From contig OX637344.1 in the NCBI GenBank assembly GCA_951799405.1, positions 7,998,001-8,062,000 of the forward strand: a DNA stretch of 64,000 nucleotides, given 5' to 3'. Origin of the DNA: Agapetus fuscipes (lineage: Eukaryota; Arthropoda; Insecta; Trichoptera; Glossosomatidae). A program made the position numbers and the translations under genes. The notes below the pieces were generated by a model. The model ran no database searches and was not told where the DNA came from. It saw only the letters and a list, made by a program, of their open reading frames with translations. This document shows, piece after piece, positions 22,634 to 32,977 of the stretch (positions are counted from its first letter, which is position 1; each line of letters begins with the position of its first letter).

Positions 22634-25290
22634 TTTAAGAAATGTTAGATGTTGCCTTGTACTTACAGGCTGGGCCGCTAGGGATGCGCGCAAGCCTTAC
22701 AACACCTAAACGAAGACTAAAAATTCGAATAGCTGAATATATTCGAATTCTCGAAAACCTTCGTCTAGTGTTTTGAATACAATCAAGTTGAGCACTGATT
22801 AAAATTAATGTTTTTTGCCATTTTCTGTAAGTTTAAACATCTTGCCAGGGTTTTTTTTAATGAAAAAATGATTTTTCTTTGATCTAACTTTAAAAAAACT
22901 ATATATTCCGGTAGCCGGTCATGTTCCAAAAGAAATAATTATAAAAATATTGATTAATCTAGAAATTAATAAATAAATACATAGAATGATAATTAACACT
23001 GATTATTATTGTAAATTTAGTGTGACGGATATTAAAAAAAAAAAACAATTATTGAAAGTAGTGCCTGTGGTATTTTTTTTATGTAGCTGAGTAAGCTTTG
23101 TAAATTTATCAAAAAATTATGAAACATAGATGAATTTTAACAACTTTTAAAAGAAATGTTTTTATTTCAATGCTTGATTTTTTTTTCAATAGAAAAGATT
23201 ATTGTTTTGCTGGACAATACATATTTTTGTTTTTTACTAACTGAATTTATCATTTCGAATTACAGTTTATGTTACTTTTAAGACATTTTTTATACATTTT
23301 GTAACTACTTGTATCGGTCTTCGTGTTATTATTATTATGGGCTTTTGCCATTTCCTTATTCTTGCTTACGTATCGTTTGTAGACCTTGTGAAGTTTCTAG
23401 AAGAGTGATTTGGATGAATGTCAATTTTGTAAGACAAAATTTCGAATAGTCGAATGTTTGAATTACAGCATATCGTTGCTTTATTTCTACATAATCATTT
23501 GGTAACGATCGGTAAACTCAAATATCGATTGTGAATAAGGATGGGTGAACGCTAAAAAAACATAAGAAAAAAAAATCGGATGAAGGGAAAGATGTCATAT
23601 CAATTAATAATGTACAATTTCCTTTTTTTGACTGAATTTGCTATTAATTATTATTTCGATAAAATAAAAATCTATTTTTTTTTATTAAGCGTAGCTTTGT
23701 GTCCAAATGGTTTTAATATAATTTAAGTCAAAAATAATTACTTATCAATTCTTAAATCGTCCAAGCAAAAGCTGCGTACCTATTTTTAGTAGGGTAAAGT
23801 TCATTACGACAGCGTTAGAATAAAAATAGCCCACAGTTGCTTATTTGCTACATGAGTTTCTGTCTTTTTTTTAGAAATGACACTTTTATGAGGGATGACA
23901 ATTCAAACAACTCAAACAATTGATAAAAAAAAAAATTATGGCAATGCTATCATAACGTGAGAGCATCGATTAACACTTCATTTGTAGAACGAAAATTGTA
24001 AAAACAAATCTTGAAAAAAAACAATGACCCTTAGTTAATTCAAATTGGAAATTGTAATTGAAAACTAAATAAAGCGAATAGCTTGTATGACTTAAATGGC
24101 GTCATTTGTCGAAATTAATTAATCGATCGTTTTTTATTCATAATATGAATTTGTAAATATTGTGTAATTTTGAAGCGAGTTAAAAAAAGATGATTCGAAT
24201 TCTCGAATAATTGAAAAGTTTGTACGTAAATTAATGAATAGCAATGTAAGTAGAGGCGCGTGTCATGAAAAAGCAACATTGATTACTTACAATTAATTGA
24301 TTTATATAATCGTATATAATTACTTTGTATAAATATTTACATATAAATGATAATTAGATGAGATTCTAGAATAAGCATATGATTATTATAATATTATTGT
24401 AATTATTTCTAAAATTATTGTTCGTGGAAATGTTTTGTGTATAATAGAAGAAAAATCAATGCAGAGCTATCGACAGAGAATGAATTATTTGGTATATCAA
24501 GTTTATTTTATTCTATTTTTTTTATATTTTTTCACTACAAACAATATAATTACATCTTATTATAGGTTAACATGGTGCTAAGGCAACCAAGATTTTAATG
24601 CAATATTAAGTTTCATATTTTAATTGAAAATATTTTTTCCATACACATTTTTATTCCTGCGTCCTTTTTGTATATTCACTGTTCAGTTCTTATCTCTGAA
24701 TTTCTGACTTTTATTTGAAATCAATAGTCTGTAATTTGTTTCTCTAAGGCAACAAGAGTTTATTTTAAACACACATTTTAAATCTTAATTGTTTTACTTT
24801 TATACGTCATGTACATGTAATATACTATATTATGTTTAAGTCTCAAAAAGTCGATGTGCACTGTTACCTATATCAGAAATGAAATATAGTTTTCGTGCAA
24901 AGGTTTTGCATAAGAGAGAACAAGCATTTTCACTGTGGTGACAACCCTGATCCATTTCCCTTTCCCCCACATTCGTTACCTATATTTAGTTGAGGCAACT
25001 TTACTGAAGCTCTACCCACCCCTAATGGAATGACGACCGTGCTACAGTTACTGTTTCTGAGTTGTAAATGGAAGGAACCAATCTAAAGAAAACGTAAGTA
25101 TTTCAGAATATGATAAATACATCACCTGAGGTACAGATTTTCTTAGGTTTGTGCATTTACAGAGAGAAAATTCATTTTTAATTTTAATTAAAAATAACAT
25201 TTTTTTTTAATTTAAAAAAAATTAAAATAACCTTTCTTTTATTCTACTTTTATTTTTATTTAAATTTGTTACAAAAACCAACCAAAATAA
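22634..25290. other. AT-rich intergenic sequence, no gene seen
   Basis: It is very AT-rich. Motifs ATTCGAATTCTCGA at 22739 and 24195 are in the same orientation and might bound an old insertion, but no coding or terminal repeat structure is convincing. Confidence 0.6.
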
Positions 25291-25292
25291 AC

Positions 25293-25331
25293 GAGTTGAC
25301 CGGTTTTGGCCTCTAGGCCATCTTCGGAGTA
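25293..25331 (-). ncRNA. Decayed hammerhead-like motif
   Basis: Read on the minus strand, it keeps the layout of a hammerhead core (stem II GGCC/GGCC, then ACCGGUC) but has CCGAAGA in place of CUGANGA and an A where the first G of GAAA should be. It is related to the intact-looking core at 49709 and should be inactive. Confidence 0.5.
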
Positions 25332-25723
25332 ACTAAGTCTTAAAAATAGTGCGAGGCTATATAAAGCAAAATGAAATATTAATACCTAAAGTAGAATTAG
25401 GAGAAATATGAAAATCTACCAAGAAACTTATGTTAATTTTTCAAATTGTATAGTAAGAACATAAGGATGAAAACACTTTAGTGAATAGTAGGAGATTTAC
25501 TAGGAATAAATTAAGTAAATGTAACCAGTATTCAAAAACAATATAAATTATGAAAGCTTACCAAGTGAATTTCTTAAAAAACTATATAAGAAAATGAGAC
25601 ATTAAGAGGATAAACAAACGAATGAATTAATGTATGTATTATGTTAATTTACAAAGAAAGCTTTCCGCTGAAACATTTCAAAAATTGAATAACTATTTTA
25701 ATCTAATAGTTTTATTTTCACAT

Positions 25724-25880
25724 TTTTGAGTTGGATTGCCTAAGCGCTATCGGATTTTATACGTCCATCTTCAGAGGCTTAAGTAAATTTTTATCCTTTT
25801 GTTGTTGTTTTACCTCAATTAGCCTCTGAAGATGGGCGTAGTCGTAAGTCCGACATCGCTTAGGCAATGTAACTCAAAAC
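25724..25880. repeat. Fold-back repeat with hammerhead-like remnants
   Basis: The arms 25724-25780 and 25820-25880 are inverted copies (TTTTGAGTTGGATTGCCTAA against the complement of TTAGGCAATGTAACTCAAAA). Each arm, read outward from the centre, has CTCTGAAGATGG and a short stem but GATA or GACA instead of GAAA. It is structurally similar to the palindromes at 26342 and 37941. Confidence 0.65.
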
Positions 25881-25934
25881 TGTATTGTTTTAAAAAAAGA
25901 AGTTACTTTTAATTAAAATTATAATTCACATTAA

Positions 25935-26015
25935 TGTATGCCCACAAATACGTGGAAGTTACATTGGCAAAGTGTTACATTGGCAGCCTCTCACTCACCT
26001 ACAAGTCAAGGAGTA
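25935..26015 (-). mobile_element. 260 bp dispersed repeat (SINE-C), fragment
   Basis: It keeps ATGTATGCCCACAAA near one end and CCTACAAGTCAAGGAG at the other, with most of the middle deleted. Confidence 0.6.
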
Positions 26016-26443
26016 AGTATCGAAGGTGCAAATAGGGAAATTTCGCATAAAAAATCTTGCCGATTTTAATTCCTTTATATTTGCTAATCATAAAACTCCT
26101 TGAATTTTATTTGCTTTTTTTACAAAGTTATTCATGTTCAAAAAATTTAGTTTGAATGTACGCGCCAAAACGCTTCTTGGATTGAATTTTCGGCGGTGAC
26201 GTCATTTTCTTTGACTTTTTATAGCCATCGCAATACCAGCAGCGTTGTCGATACAAGAATACGTTGCGGGGGCTACAAATTCCGTTAACGGATCGCATAT
26301 ATCCGTTTTAAAACCGGTCTAAATTGTCGAAAGATCTTTTTTTTTAGTGTTGATCTGTTAACACAGTGAAAGTCCATTTTTATAAATATTTAAAAATTAA
26401 AATGGTAAAAACATGGTTTTAATTCACTTTATTATTTTTGTTT

Positions 26444-26483
26444 TGCTCAAACATTTTCGCCTAATGAGGCATCTTCAGGAGCA
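26444..26483 (-). ncRNA. Type I hammerhead ribozyme motif (left arm)
   Basis: On the minus strand, stem I UGCUC, the core CUGAAGA (26472-26478), stem II GCCU/AGGC, GAAA, a minimal stem III region and GAGCA closing stem I are all present. It differs from the right-arm copy by one extra U before stem I. Confidence 0.6.
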
Positions 26484-26997
26484 GAATGGTTACAAATATA
26501 TTTTTATAAAAAAAATTTCAAAACAATTTTTTTTTCCAAAACAAAAGCAAAATTCATAGATAAAAAAAAAAATTTTTAAGCACAAATGTAAGATTCAAAA
26601 ATGCATTATTGTTAGGTATAATGAAATTTAAAATTTTAATACAATAAAAATAAAATGTGTTATAAAATAATAATAACAATAAAAAATAAAAAATGAAGCG
26701 TTGAAAATCTACAAAAATAAAAATAAAGACTTAGTGAATGTGCAGATTCCCTATGTTGCACCAATATTGCAAAAACTTGTTTTTATTTTGTTATTATTAT
26801 TATTATTATTTTGTTTAACTAACACATTTTATTTTTATTGTATTAAAATTTTTAATTTCATTATACCTAACAATAATGCATTTTTGAATCTTACATTTGT
26901 GCTTAAAAATTTTTTTTTTTATCTATGAATTTTGCTTTTGTTTTGAAAAAAAAAATTTTTTGAAAATTATTTTATAAAAATATATTTGTAACCATTC

Positions 26998-27036
26998 TGC
27001 TCCTGAAGATGCCTCATTAGGCGAAAATGTTGAGCA
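26998..27036 (+). ncRNA. Type I hammerhead ribozyme motif (right arm)
   Basis: Stem I is UGCUC (26998-27002) with GAGCA (27032-27036). The core is CUGAAGA (27003-27009). Stem II is GCCU/AGGC (27011-27014, 27019-27022) with loop CAUU, followed by GAAA (27023-27026). Stem III is reduced to the A-U closing pair, and the predicted cleavage is after U27031. All invariant core bases are present. Very short stem III is typical of hammerheads in Penelope-like elements, which act as dimers. Confidence 0.7.
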
Positions 27037-27652
27037 AAACAAAAATAATAAAGTGAATTAAAACAAATGTTTTTACCATTTTAATTTTTAAATATTTGTC
27101 GAAAGATCTTTTTCAAATTTTCAATCATATAACTTTATTTTGGACTTGAAATTAGGACCTTGTTTATATGCTTATCGTAATCTATCACAATTGTACACTT
27201 TTTACCAAATTCCTTACTATTGCAAATGCCCTATTGCTATGATGATCGCCAATCTTCACCGAAAAAGCAGAACACATCTCTGTCCTGGATTCACTACGTT
27301 CACCTCCTTTTGCTTTCACAACTAAGTTTTAGCAAACTTAGTTTTTTATTTGAAAATTTGAAATATCACAATCTCGTTGGATGTCACAGATGGAGCACAA
27401 AATGAAATAAACATTTTTCTGCACATAAAACTTTACAAACTTTCGCAGAAGATTTCCTTTTTTTCATGAGTTATATGAATTATGGAAAACTGTACTCAAA
27501 GGCTTTACTGGCTAGACACAAAAGTATCACAAGAGTAAAAGCTTCGCATTTTATAGAATTCACATTGCTATGTTTTGAATATTAAGGCAAATACTAAGCT
27601 ACACATATAGTGGTACTTCATGCCGCGTTATTCCCAAATGGGTTGCATTTAC

Positions 27653-27960
27653 CGGTCCGTAGTCCAGTGGTTACTCTTCGGACTCGTAAATGGAAGGTTG
27701 TGAGTTCAAATCCCGGCAGAGCACAAAAAATATACCATTTATTTTGTCAAATGTGCTCTTCGCTGCGTTGAAAAATTCATAAATCTTTACCAAAGACCGG
27801 TCACTGGAAGGTCCATCCAGCCTTACAGCAACTGGGTATTGCTTGAGTATTGGCACTTTGTAGCGACGACCAAGCTCGCAAACACCTCTGCGGCACTACA
27901 ACAAGTGTCGTAGACTCCTAAAGTCTAGGGAGTCTCCCGCACCGGATTTCTTAAAAAAAT
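27653..27960 (+). mobile_element. tRNA-derived SINE (SINE-B), near full length
   Basis: The head CCGGTCCGTAGTCCAGTGGT and GAGTTCAAATCCCGGCAGAG form A- and B-box-like sequences about 40 bp apart. The body runs through ATGTGCTCTTCGCTGCG to CCCGCACCGGATTTCTTAAA. Related copies are at 18775-18885 (3' part), 29140-29350 and, older, 34575-34765. Confidence 0.8.
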
Positions 27961-27989
27961 ATATATATGGTGAGTGGAACGTATTTATA

Positions 27990-28222
27990 TTTACAGTTAA
28001 GGGAGTCGCCTTACGCTAACCACTTCAACTGCAGTGGGGGCTACCCAGCTTCCGAGGGGGCTGGTTCACATTGCGTTGGAAGGTTTGTCTGTTTTTTATT
28101 TTGGACTTGAAATAATAAAAAAAACGGGAAATCATTTCTAACACCCTCGGTGGGGTTCAGACCCGAGCTCTCGGCATGAAACCCAAGCACTCTACCAACT
28201 GAGCTATCGATCGGACCACATT
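27990..28222 (-). mobile_element. tRNA-derived SINE (SINE-A)
   Basis: On the minus strand it starts CCGATCGATAGCTCAGTTGG, an excellent A box, followed by a B box that is slightly altered (GGGTCTGAACCCC), then the family body with GAAGTGGTTAGCGTAAGGCG at the 3' side. It is a SINE and not a tRNA gene, because the cloverleaf cannot close. Confidence 0.8.
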
Positions 28223-28249
28223 TAATACACACGGAATACATATTTTTAT

Positions 28250-28412
28250 GCTTGATTTTTTGGTTCCGGGTTTTGACCGTGGTCCATAGTTTTTGCTTCT
28301 TTAGAATAAAACTATGGAGCACGGTCAAAAACCGGAATATAGTCCGTAGTTTTTGCTTCTTTGGAATGAAACTATGGAGCACGGTCAAAAATCGGAACCA
28401 AAAAATCAAGCA
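28250..28412. mobile_element. Fold-back (MITE-like) element
   Basis: Terminal arms of about 42 bp (TGCTTGATTTTTTGGTTCCG at the left; its complement ends at 28412) surround an internal duplicated hairpin unit TAGTTTTTGCTTCTTT(A/G)GAA. No target duplication is obvious, and its superfamily is unknown. Confidence 0.75.
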
Positions 28413-28555
28413 TCGGAATCCGGCCGTGAAAGCCTAAAAACACATTTTTATGTTTTTAAAAGCATAGGTATACTTAAGTTATAAAATATCTAAGAAACAG
28501 AAATTATAACTGATGCTCTCTTATATTATACACTGTCAAACACTTACGGTGCTTG

Positions 28556-28812
28556 TCCGGTCGATAGCTGAGTTGGTAGAACGCTTGCGTTGTATAAAAG
28601 AGCTAAGGATTCCCCACTAAGGGTGTTAGAGACGATTTCCTTTTTCGGTGTTTATTGAAAAACCAAAATAAAAATACGGGAAAGGCTTATCACCAACAGT
28701 CACAAGAATTCAGAACCAGCTTCCGGGAAAGTTGGTAGTCCCCCACTTCAAGTGAAGTGGTAAGTGAAGGCTGCCTCCCTTAACTGTGAAAATAAGCAGG
28801 TTTAACTCACAG
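28556..28812 (+). mobile_element. tRNA-derived SINE (SINE-A)
   Basis: The head CGGTCGATAGCTCAGTTGGT is intact while the B-box region is degraded. The body includes CCAAAATAAAAATACGGG, TTCAAGTGAAGTGGT and CTGCCTCCCTTAACTG, in the order seen in the other copies. Confidence 0.8.
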
Positions 28813-29139
28813 CATGCGACAAAGACCTTTCAAAACTTTGTTAGGATTGTTGAATATTTTGACAACGCAGTAAAAAGGTCCACTGTTTGTACATTTTTTT
28901 ACGTTTCCATTTAAACAGAGAGTGAGTCGTAAATTTGAAGGGCGTTTCATTAAAAGTTGAAGAAATTGGTATTTACACTGTGAAGATTCATAATTAATTA
29001 ATAAAATGAAAATTAACAAGATATATTTTCTTAACTTGATCCAATTATCTCGAGCGCTTTTGACGATGATACATGGTGATTATTTACAAAATAAGTTAAT
29101 CAAAGCGGAGAAAATGAAAAGTTGGAAAAGAAAACCGGA

Positions 29140-29350
29140 CCCCAGACTCGTGGTAACGCTTCAGATGGTCGTTGAATCGAATCGCCATTGACCACAAAAA
29201 TATACCTTTCATATTTTCAAGCATGCTCTTCGCTGATCGAAAAATCCATATAGGTACCTTTATCAAAGACCGTTAACCAAAGATCCATCCGGCCTTACAG
29301 CAAGTGAGTCTTGATAGAGAGTTGGCGCTTTCTATAGCGACGACCAAGCT
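29140..29350 (+). mobile_element. SINE-B, diverged copy
   Basis: ATGCTCTTCGCTGATCGAAA, AAGACCGTTAACC, ATCCATCCGGCCTTACAGCA and TATAGCGACGACCAAGCT match the copy at 27653-27960. The head is degraded. Confidence 0.75.
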
Positions 29351-29398
29351 AGCGGAGGGCTCTTTAGGTGTGATGCACACAAAAACAGCGCGTACCAA

Positions 29399-29605
29399 AT
29401 AAAACTGTATTGGATGGGGCCCCTTCCGGTGTTGGACCACTCGGACGTCTCAGGATGCGGTGGGCAGACAACGTCGTACCCGACGCTGAAGTTATGGGAG
29501 TGAGGGGACCATGGAGGGAAGCAGCATAAGACAGAGAACCCTGGAGGATTGTGGTGCGGGAGGCCCTGAGCCTTCAAAGCTTCTGAGCCGAAGAAAGTAA
29601 AGTAA
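29399..29605 (+). mobile_element. 3' fragment of the RTE-like element
   Basis: It matches the 3' end of the element at 41929-45364 read on its own sense strand: LDGAPSGV, MRWADN, GVRGPWREA and WRIVVREALSLQSF, with AAAGTAAAGTAAAGT as the tail. A stop interrupts the frame after REAA. The 5' end is truncated and no clear target duplication was found. Confidence 0.8.
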
Positions 29606-31107
29606 AGTTATATTATTATAAAGTGACTTAAAGACACCATTAAACTGTATACTAAGTTAATGGAGTTATCATTTTTGTAAAAGTCAAATTCAGCATGAAT
29701 ATTTTCCTTTTTCAGATAGTGACATCATTATCTCTGAAGTTTTGTTATCTCCCGGACAAAAATCACGGGGTACGTAGTGTCCTGGCTTTAGGCGCTGTAG
29801 GGCTGAAATTGTACAACTCCAAGTGCCTATAAAATGATGAAAAAAGGTCCGGCGTCCCTTCTTCTGTATGCACGCCCGGGGAAACTCCTTGTTTAGATGG
29901 TTCAACTTGTACAGCGCCAGATTTACTTGCACCAAAAAGTACAAACTTTGTTTCTTCTTGTATTTTTAAAAAGGCCCTCGGTATTTTTTTCTGAATAAGC
30001 GTAAAAAATCTGATCCTATTTATTATGTAATTGACTCATTAACGAGTATAGATCTTTTATTAAATCCGTGGAGATATCCAAAGAACAAACCTTGCAAATC
30101 AAATTTCGAATAGAAAAACTAAACTAATCGAACACTCGATTAGACAAAGCACCTTTCTTACTTCCAACTTTGAAGGAAAACAACTTGGGAAGACGAACAA
30201 ACCGTCAGTCAATAATTTCATACTTCCGGGATTTGAAGCATCTCAAAATGGTGACAACTAACAGACCAAAGGGCTTGCACAACAAGAAACTGCCTTTACA
30301 AAAGGATGGTGACCAGCAGAGACAAATTGCACAAAATGATACTACCTTTTGAAGGTGATGATGTTTTATAATAATTTTGAATTCAAATTAAACTGAAGTT
30401 TTTTTTTTGGAGTGTGCAGCTTTTATTTTTTGTTGTTACAAGCAAAAGAGGTTGAAGGTGCAACTACTCGTAATTGTTAAACTGTTGCTTAAATTAAAAA
30501 AAAAAAATGTAAACTGCAGTGAATTGACATATTAACTGCTAATTTTACAAAATCTGAGTCAGAGAAATTTAGTTATCATAACATTTCATTGGTTTTTTTT
30601 TGTACACCATCATGAGCCAAGAATACACTTTATGCATGAAAAAAAAATGAAAGGATCCTTTTTTAATTGCAATATGGGCAGTCATGTATTCTTCAGTAGG
30701 TATATATAATATAAACCTAAATAGTTAACCAAAAGATGAACCTCAGCCAAGCCTCAGCTTAACCGATAGTGTGATTTTTGTAAATCTTCACTATAATCCT
30801 CCCTTAGTTTTACTTATGAGCAGGCCTAAACCTTTACTTTCTCTCCCCCTCCCCCCGCCCCCTGGGGCTATACGGAAATTTATTTTTGACCGCCCAGCCC
30901 CTTTCAATTTTCCGAGTGGCCGAGAAGTGTGAAGTGAGTTCACCCTGAGAGGAGGATACACAAGAGAAACTATGCCTGCTGCGGTTATTATTACTCGAGT
31001 ATGAGTGATTTATGCATAATATTTATATTCATGGAAAATCTCGATTTTCATATACTTGCAATAGTAAGAAAGTTAAGAGAGGTAGTCAAAAGTCGAGTCA
31101 TATTGTC
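29606..31107. other. Intergenic sequence, no gene seen
   Basis: It is mostly AT-rich. A minus-strand open frame at 29690-29944 is unrecognised. A short C-rich patch at about 30840-30900 has no assigned function. Confidence 0.55.
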
Positions 31108-31372
31108 ACAATTCCTTGACTGATAGGTTGGTATGCGGCTGACCACCCATACTGTAAAAAATGGTTCACTTTGCAAATGTCACCCCTGCTTCAGGGAAGG
31201 TCTGCAAGAGTTGCAGGGCTTATGTTCATTTGAGATTGGGTTTTTTATATTGTAGGTCCACATGCGGCATGTGTAAGCGCGAAATTATGCGTGTCTGCTT
31301 GTGAGAATGCATTTAATATGAATCTCAAATGAAACATATCTTTGCAGCTTAGATTTAGATTTAGATACAAGT
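31108..31372 (+). mobile_element. 260 bp dispersed repeat (SINE-C), nearly complete
   Basis: It starts ATTCCTTGACTGATAGGTTG, includes TGTAAAAAATGGTTCACTTT, CTTCAGGGAAGGTCTGC and GTAGGTCCACATGCGGCATG, and ends in TTAGATTTAGATTTAGAT, a short tandem tail. About 13 copies occur in this window, which makes it the most frequent dispersed repeat here. An A/B-box pair is not convincing, so SINE against MITE is open. Confidence 0.8.
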
Positions 31373-32439
31373 CTTAACAAAATACTAGCCTTACAAAAAT
31401 GTTTACAAGTAGTTTTGTTTCTTTCAAATAAATCTCAATTTCGCGTTGTTTTTATTTTGTATTCAATGATATTATGATTGTTACGCCTTATATTTTTGTA
31501 AATTAAAATTACATAAGCGAGTAAATTTTTAAAAGAAACAGTTGATAAAGAGCAAAATACATATGTATGAGAGGTCCTTAAACTTGTCAATATAAGTTAG
31601 TATGAGCAAGATGAAAATGATTGCAATAAGTCCAAGATACAAAAATGAGATTCACACAATCGATCCAAAAGGATGGAAAAAATATAAAGGTAAAATGAAT
31701 GAGGTCAAAATATTATAACATTTGTATTCATTTTATTTTTTATTTTTTATTTTCCCTTTGAGGGTGTGGCTACATTCTTAAAGAAAACTTGGCAATCCGT
31801 ATCAAATTATCGCATCAAAACAAAAGTCCTCCCCACCTGTAAGTACAGAGCGCACGTGCCCTATTTTTTGGGTGTTGTTTTTTTCACAACATTGTCCCAA
31901 ATTGAAATTCAAACGTAAGCGCTGCGTTTTCCCGCCGCTCCGAGCAGGAAGAGAAATGAAACAAAAATATGATATTTGTTTTATATTATCCTTAAACAAA
32001 GGCAGCCGCATCGCAGAGAGAGAGAGAGTTGCCATTGTGCATATTGAAAATCCCAACAAAAGCGGGGAAATCATAAACCAGGAGGCAGGTACCCGGGAAA
32101 TAAATAACAATTATTATACCGCCAGCTGACAACACACAGATTTCAGATTTAATAGAATGAAGTTTTTCCCAATATTCAGAAAACAAAAAATTATGCACAA
32201 TGTTTATTATTATGGCAAATTATCATCTTATAGTTATTCTAAAAAAAATTGTGGAGATTGTTGTTCTTTGTATGACATTTTTTTATTTTTTATGTTATAT
32301 TTTGAGAAAAAATAGGCGACTACGCCATTTATATGTATAAAACCAAAGGCGGCCATCGAGGTTATTTTGAATGAGATAAACATATTATGGAAATCATGAA
32401 ATATTATTCATCCTCATATTTAAATTTATCCTCTATCTA

Positions 32440-32690
32440 AATCTAAGCTGGAAAGATATATATCATTGAAAATTCATATTAAACGCATTCCCATAAATAG
32501 ACATTTATAATTTCGCGCTGACACATACCGCATATGGACCTACAATATATAAACCCAATCTCAAATGAACATAAGCCCTCCAACTCTTGCCAACCTTCCC
32601 ATAAAACAGGGGTGACATTGGCATAGTAAACCATCTTTTACAGTATAGATTGTCAGCCTCATACCAACCTATAAGTCAAGAAATTATCGT
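32440..32690 (-). mobile_element. 260 bp dispersed repeat (SINE-C)
   Basis: This minus-strand copy is ordered from the tandem tail (CTATCTAAATCTAAGCT) to TCATACCAACCTATAAGTCA. It is adjacent to, and in the same orientation as, the copy at 32717. Confidence 0.8.
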
Positions 32691-32716
32691 CGTAATATTA
32701 ACGATAAAAAACCTAG

Positions 32717-32977
32717 GTTACCTATCTATAATCTATAATCTAAGTTGCAAAGATATATTCATTTAAAGCTCTCAGATGTATGCCCACAAACAAACACGTG
32801 TAGTTCGCGCTTACAAATGCTGATTGTGTACTTACAAATAAAATCCAAACCTCTTATGAACATAAGCCCTGCAACTCTTGCCGACATTCCCTGAAACAGG
32901 GATGACATTGGCAAAGTGAACCATTTTTTACAGTATGGGTGGTCAGCCTCATACCAACCTATAAGTCAAGGAATACC
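32717..32977 (-). mobile_element. 260 bp dispersed repeat (SINE-C)
   Basis: A minus-strand copy with the tail ATCTATAATCTATAATCTAA and the other end ATACCAACCTATAAGTCAAG. With the copy at 32440 it forms a near-tandem pair 27 bp apart. Confidence 0.8.

Larger units (their letters stand above)
26342..27095. mobile_element. Palindromic element with 18 bp flanking duplications (Penelope-like type)
   Basis: TTGTCGAAAGATCTTTTT occurs at 26324-26341 and at 27096-27113, just outside a 754 bp insert. The insert consists of two inverted arms of about 300 bp (about 26380-26685 and 26795-27095) around a 110 bp centre. Each arm contains a hammerhead core facing outward. Palindromic or inverted copies carrying hammerheads are known for Penelope-like retroelements, but no reverse transcriptase is present here, so the family is an inference. 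Confidence 0.75.

Noticed and set aside
22680..24250. Insertion bounded by ATTCGAATTCTCGA motifs
   Set aside because: The two motifs are in direct orientation, short and AT-rich, with no duplication or coding sequence.
28556..28640. tRNA gene candidate (strong A box), also at 27653, 41845, 55960 and 56815
   Set aside because: The same head recurs with SINE bodies attached and the acceptor stems do not close, so these are SINEs.
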